Below are positions 60,493 to 64,000 of a stretch of 64,000 nucleotides of DNA, in pieces. The DNA lies in assembly GCF_000730285.1 (NCBI RefSeq), contig NZ_CP007174.1, forward strand, positions 2,046,001 to 2,110,000, written 5' to 3'. Position 1 is the first letter of the stretch. Every line of letters begins with the position of its first letter. The position numbers and the translations under genes were made by a program. The notes under the pieces were generated by a model that saw only the letters and a program-made list of their open reading frames with translations, did no database searches and had not been told where the DNA came from. The stretch is from Candidatus Nitrososphaera evergladensis SR1 (lineage in GTDB: Archaea; Thermoproteota; Nitrososphaeria; Nitrososphaerales; Nitrososphaeraceae).

Positions 60493-63291
60493 TCACTTCA
60501 AGTTAAGGCTTTCTTCAATGACATTCTTTTCTTCCTCGGTAATACTATACAATTTGTAAACTAGCTCATCGATTTCAGTATCAAGTTTCTTTGCTTCCTC
60601 TTCTATTCTCGCCTTTTCATCAGTCCTTTTATCGCCAAGCTCGCTCAATTGTTTGTTTAATATTAGCATCCTTTCAACTAATTTTTCTAATTCAGGATCT
60701 CGTTTCTTTGCAATAGGTGCATTCCCAAAATATTTCCAAATAAGCTGGTATCCGTCTTGAACTTGAGTGCACGTATTCATAATCAAGAACCATCCTAATT
60801 TAGAGTTAAGAATTGCAAGCAGCTGCTTGTCTTCAGTAGGGATAAAAAAATTAGCGTTATTTGCAAAGTACCCTTTTGTATCTATTGCAAATCTAGGAGC
60901 AACTGTAATCACACCATAGATTAATTTTGGTTTTTCAAACAGATCATAGTAGTCACACGCTCTTAGCTCATACCAATAATTTCCTTTATCCCATCTTTTT
61001 TCTAATTCTGGTTTAAACTTGGAAAGCCACTTGAGTATAGCTGGATACCTTTGAATATCGACTCCAATCCTAGTCAGTATAACATATTTTTCTTTGAAAC
61101 TAATTCCATACCGCCTAACCTCCTTTCCAGTTAGGAAGGGCATGATTATCTCTGCTGATTTTCTGTCCTCCTGAATAAGGAGATCTTTGGTGTCTTTATC
61201 TATGACAAAGGCTTCAGTTAATCCTGTTATTATTCCACGATATACCTCATCACGGGTGTACTCTTTCAATGAAATACTTTGGGACCGAATCTTTGCCAGT
61301 AACTTTGCAATATCATTGCTTTGAAAATTCCAGCCGTTATCATCTAATTGGTGCTGGTTTACAGTAAATTCGTTCTCTTTCACATAACTCTCTAATGAAG
61401 GGAAATTAAGACTCCTTACCAAACATACTCTGATCTTTGGATTCTCTTTCTCAATCTTCCTCATTATTATAATGCATGGATATGTGGTCGCATCTGGGAA
61501 GACTTTCAGATCACCAAAGTCGATAAATTGTTCAATCCAATACTTCCTGAGCAACCGCCGGAGTTTCAATGCGTAACCTGCCTTCAACCACTTGTTTGAA
61601 ACAATCATCCCCAGGTAACCGCCTTCCTTAAGCAATTTCAACTCCTTTTCAAAGAAGTATACGAATAGGTCTGCCATGCTATGATAAACCTGATAACTAG
61701 CTTCCAAGTATGGCTTGATCGAAGAAAGCTCTTCTTGTCTGACATAGGGTGGATTGCCTACTATAACATCAAAGCCATCAGCATCATCTTTCAGTATTTT
61801 TGAAAATTGACTCCCCCAATCGAATGGTCTATCCTCTGAATTCAGAGAACTATGAACCAGCGAATTACCCTGTTTTATGTTCTGTTGCAATAATGGTAAT
61901 CTCCTGCCTTTGTCACCTTTAACAGAAGATTTAGTTGAGCAACCTCCACTGCTTGCCTGTCCAAGTCTACACCGAAGATATTATTCTGAACAATCTGAAG
62001 CTTCTTGGTATATACCGAATCTTCAGAGGCAAATCCAACCGAGTTTGCGCATAATCCTTGTCATGCCGTAGGTAATGTTCATTCAATATATCAAAGGCTT
62101 TAATTAAAAATGAACCGGATCCACACGCAGGATCTAGAACTCTAATCTTTTCAATGTTGATTTTCTTGTCTTCAAGCAACTTTCCAAGTGTATTCCTAAC
62201 AATGTAATCAACTATGAATATTGGGGTGTAAAAGATACCCTGCTCCTTTCTATGGGCCTGACTTTCAGTGAGTTTCGCTGTCTTGGATGTTTTCTTTAGG
62301 ATATGGCCTAGATATTGTTCGTAGATATTCCCAAGTACATCAGCTTCGATAGCAGAGAAGTCGTAGGAAATCGATCTATCACTTGTAAAATGCAGCCCTT
62401 CAATTATCTCATAAAGAACATCATTGTCTATCTCTAGTTCATCGCAAAGATGCTTGGCAAAGATTTTGCTGTTGTAGTATTTATCAAAGTAAGAATACAC
62501 CTCTCTGATACTTCTAACAAGCTGGCCTTTCCCTCTGCTAGCCCATTCTCTTACATTGGAGATGAGTCTCTTTTCTTCTAGACCTCTGTCTTCACAATAA
62601 CGAATAAACATTAACCTGTCTAGGATCCTCTGGGTAGATTCGTTGAGATCTTCTTGACTCAAGCTTTTGTTTTGGTTCAATCTCGTAATGCTCTTGGATA
62701 GAATCTCTCGAAACCTAGTGAAGTCTGATAAAAGTTGTTTATCTACCGGCGTCTTCTTTGTCTTTTTGCCCCATTTTTCAGCTTCCTTATCTAGTAGTCC
62801 CTGTTCGAAGCTCTCTTTTGATAGAAGCCAGAGCTCTTCAAACCTACTAATAAACTGGCTACAGTGAATGTCCTTTATCCTGCTTTGCGAATACTGTGAT
62901 TCACGCCATTCTGCATTGAAGACTTTTACTTCTTCAAAGTCTGTCAGAACGGCCCAAGTACACCCTTTATGCCATGAATAGTTGATGGCCTGTTCTACAT
63001 ATTTTGGATTCTCCAGATTTTCCCTGAGTGCCTTAGCTTCTAAAAAGAACTTTGGTATCCCATTGATTCTAAAACTATAATCTACTCTATCCTTTGAGAT
63101 ATTTTCCTCTCTAGTAACTTCGTCAGGATGATAGGTATTCCGAACATCCCACCCAAGAGCTTCAAAAAGAGGTTCGATAAACTCTGCTTTGGTATTTTCT
63201 TCATTGTACTTTGAAAGTTTGTTTTCCTGTCTTATCCATTATACTTGTCTACAAGGGCCTTGATAATTTGCTTGGCTATTTCCTTTGTCAA
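60493..63291 (-). pseudogene. Restriction-modification enzyme (type IIG-like), frameshifted
   Basis: Four open segments together encode one large enzyme. The start (about 63291) leads to a PD-(D/E)xK nuclease domain (RVDYSFRINGIPKFFLEAK), then a helical region, methyltransferase motif I (VLDPACGSGSFLI), motif IV (NPPY), and a target-recognition C-terminal domain. Single-base losses at about 63240, 62045 and 61915 shift the frame. Type IIG enzymes cut and methylate. Each loss lies in or next to a short run of one base, so sequencing error cannot be excluded. Confidence 0.78.
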
Positions 63292-63371
63292 TAGGTGAAC
63301 TGTACCAGATACAGTCAACTATGTCAGAGTATCGGAAACTGATTTTATTATAAGACCATTGCTTCTCCCTG

Positions 63372-63662
63372 TTGCCCTCACAGTCTAATGCAAGATGGTC
63401 TCTAATCCGAACTTTAGCTCAGACCTATGCATTAGACATACTTGAAGCTCTGAGCAAGAAGCCCTCAAGATTTAGTGATTTGTCTCTTGTCAGCCCTAAT
63501 GAAAGAACAAGAGCACAAAGACTGAAGGAATTGGAAAGTATTGGTTTTATATCGACAGTAAGTCTCAAGGTAGAGAAGAGATATTTCGTTCACTACAAGT
63601 TGACAGATAAGGGAAAGGAAGCACTCCAAAAAATGCAAGAGATCGATAAATTAGGAGGATAA
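63372..63662 (+). CDS. HxlR-like winged-helix regulator
   Basis: A 96-residue winged-helix protein: TYALDILEALSKKPSRFSDLSLVSPNERTRAQRLKELESIGFI with the wing FVHYKLTDKGKEAL. It starts at TTG 63372, though a later start is possible. It is divergent from the restriction-modification gene, 80 bases away, so it may be its controller. Confidence 0.78.
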   Translation: MPSQSNARWSLIRTLAQTYALDILEALSKKPSRFSDLSLVSPNERTRAQRLKELESIGFISTVSLKVEKRYFVHYKLTDKGKEALQKMQEIDKLGG

Positions 63663-63711
63663 GTCATTCGCTAAATTGATGGTTGTTCTTAAATGGTTGG
63701 AAGCAGCGAAT

Positions 63712-64000
63712 CTACTGCCGCTTTTCTGCCAATACGTAGCCAAGTCCCGCATGGCAAGTGCCTGACGTGCTTGGACCTTGAGCCCATATTAAAATAGTCA
63801 GCTCTTGCTGGTTCAAGGCCTTCTCCTTGCGTCCTTGACATTCTACACAAAGTTGAAGGTTGGATAGCGCCATATGATTGCCGCCTTGGCTGATAGGGAC
63901 TATGTGGTCAACTGTCATAGTCTTGTCATGTTTGCCAGCGAATTGTTTGCCGCAGGCTCTGCAGTAGAGTCCGCTATCGCGTATCCTAAGCTGCTCTACA
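63712..64000 (-). CDS. HNH endonuclease, partial
   Basis: The frame runs off the right edge, so the N-terminus is missing. It has a zinc Cys pair (CRACGKQ), then the HNH core TVDHIVPISQGGNHMALSNLQLC, and a final CVECQGRKEK. The His-x-x-P and Asn-x2-Leu positions are those of HNH nucleases. It may be part of a mobile or defence region. Confidence 0.83.
   Translation of the reverse strand, partial: VEQLRIRDSGLYCRACGKQFAGKHDKTMTVDHIVPISQGGNHMALSNLQLCVECQGRKEKALNQQELTILIWAQGPSTSGTCHAGLGYVLAEKRQ

Overview
The window reads as chromosomal DNA of an ammonia-oxidising thaumarchaeon (Nitrososphaerota), most likely a soil Nitrososphaera-type organism. This is inferred from content, not from a database search. 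The evidence is a bacterial-type uvrA-uvrC pair in an archaeal setting, membrane-anchored cupredoxins, split F420 genes cofG and cofH, cobalt transporter genes cbtB and cbtA, an eleven-gene nuo operon without nuoEFG, archaeal TATA boxes with very short leaders, intron-containing tRNAs, and many very small zinc-finger proteins.

Layout. 0-10 kb: uvrA, uvrC, alanine dehydrogenase, two cupredoxins and small regulators. 10-15 kb: a more AT-rich island of small hypothetical genes, including a paralogous pair, members of an 'LGVN' microprotein family, broken small genes and a tRNA-Trp that appears to carry two introns. 15-30 kb: housekeeping and stress genes (cofH/cofG, HtrA protease, glycosyltransferase, SRPBCC protein, cbtBA with a divergent regulator, nucleotide cyclase, CBS, universal stress, RDD and NRAMP-like proteins). 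30-34 kb: small genes, a possible structured RNA, a CAU tRNA, a CADD/PqqC-like protein and a tRNA-Glu with a D-loop intron.

34,055-45,215: an integrated mobile element bounded by 46-bp direct repeats that match the 3' part of the tRNA-Glu gene. Its tyrosine integrase is split by integration: the C-terminal part lies at the left end and the N-terminal part at the right end, and both read in the same frame through the repeat. The element also carries an MCM-type helicase with an altered Walker B motif, a roughly 0.9-kb non-coding region dense in palindromes (candidate replication origin), an AbrB-like protein, palindromic candidate operators, possible surface or virion proteins, a HEPN-like protein and a rightward block of six unknown genes.

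45-64 kb: a gene-poor stretch, a polyprenyl diphosphate synthase, then the complete leftward operon nuoABCDHIJKMLN for a complex I-like proton pump. The right end looks like a defence or exchange region: two proteins related to Holliday-junction-resolvase-like endonucleases, a restriction-methyltransferase gene broken by three apparent single-base deletions, an HxlR-like regulator and an HNH endonuclease cut by the window edge. The deletions fall in or beside short base runs, so sequencing error is an alternative to decay.
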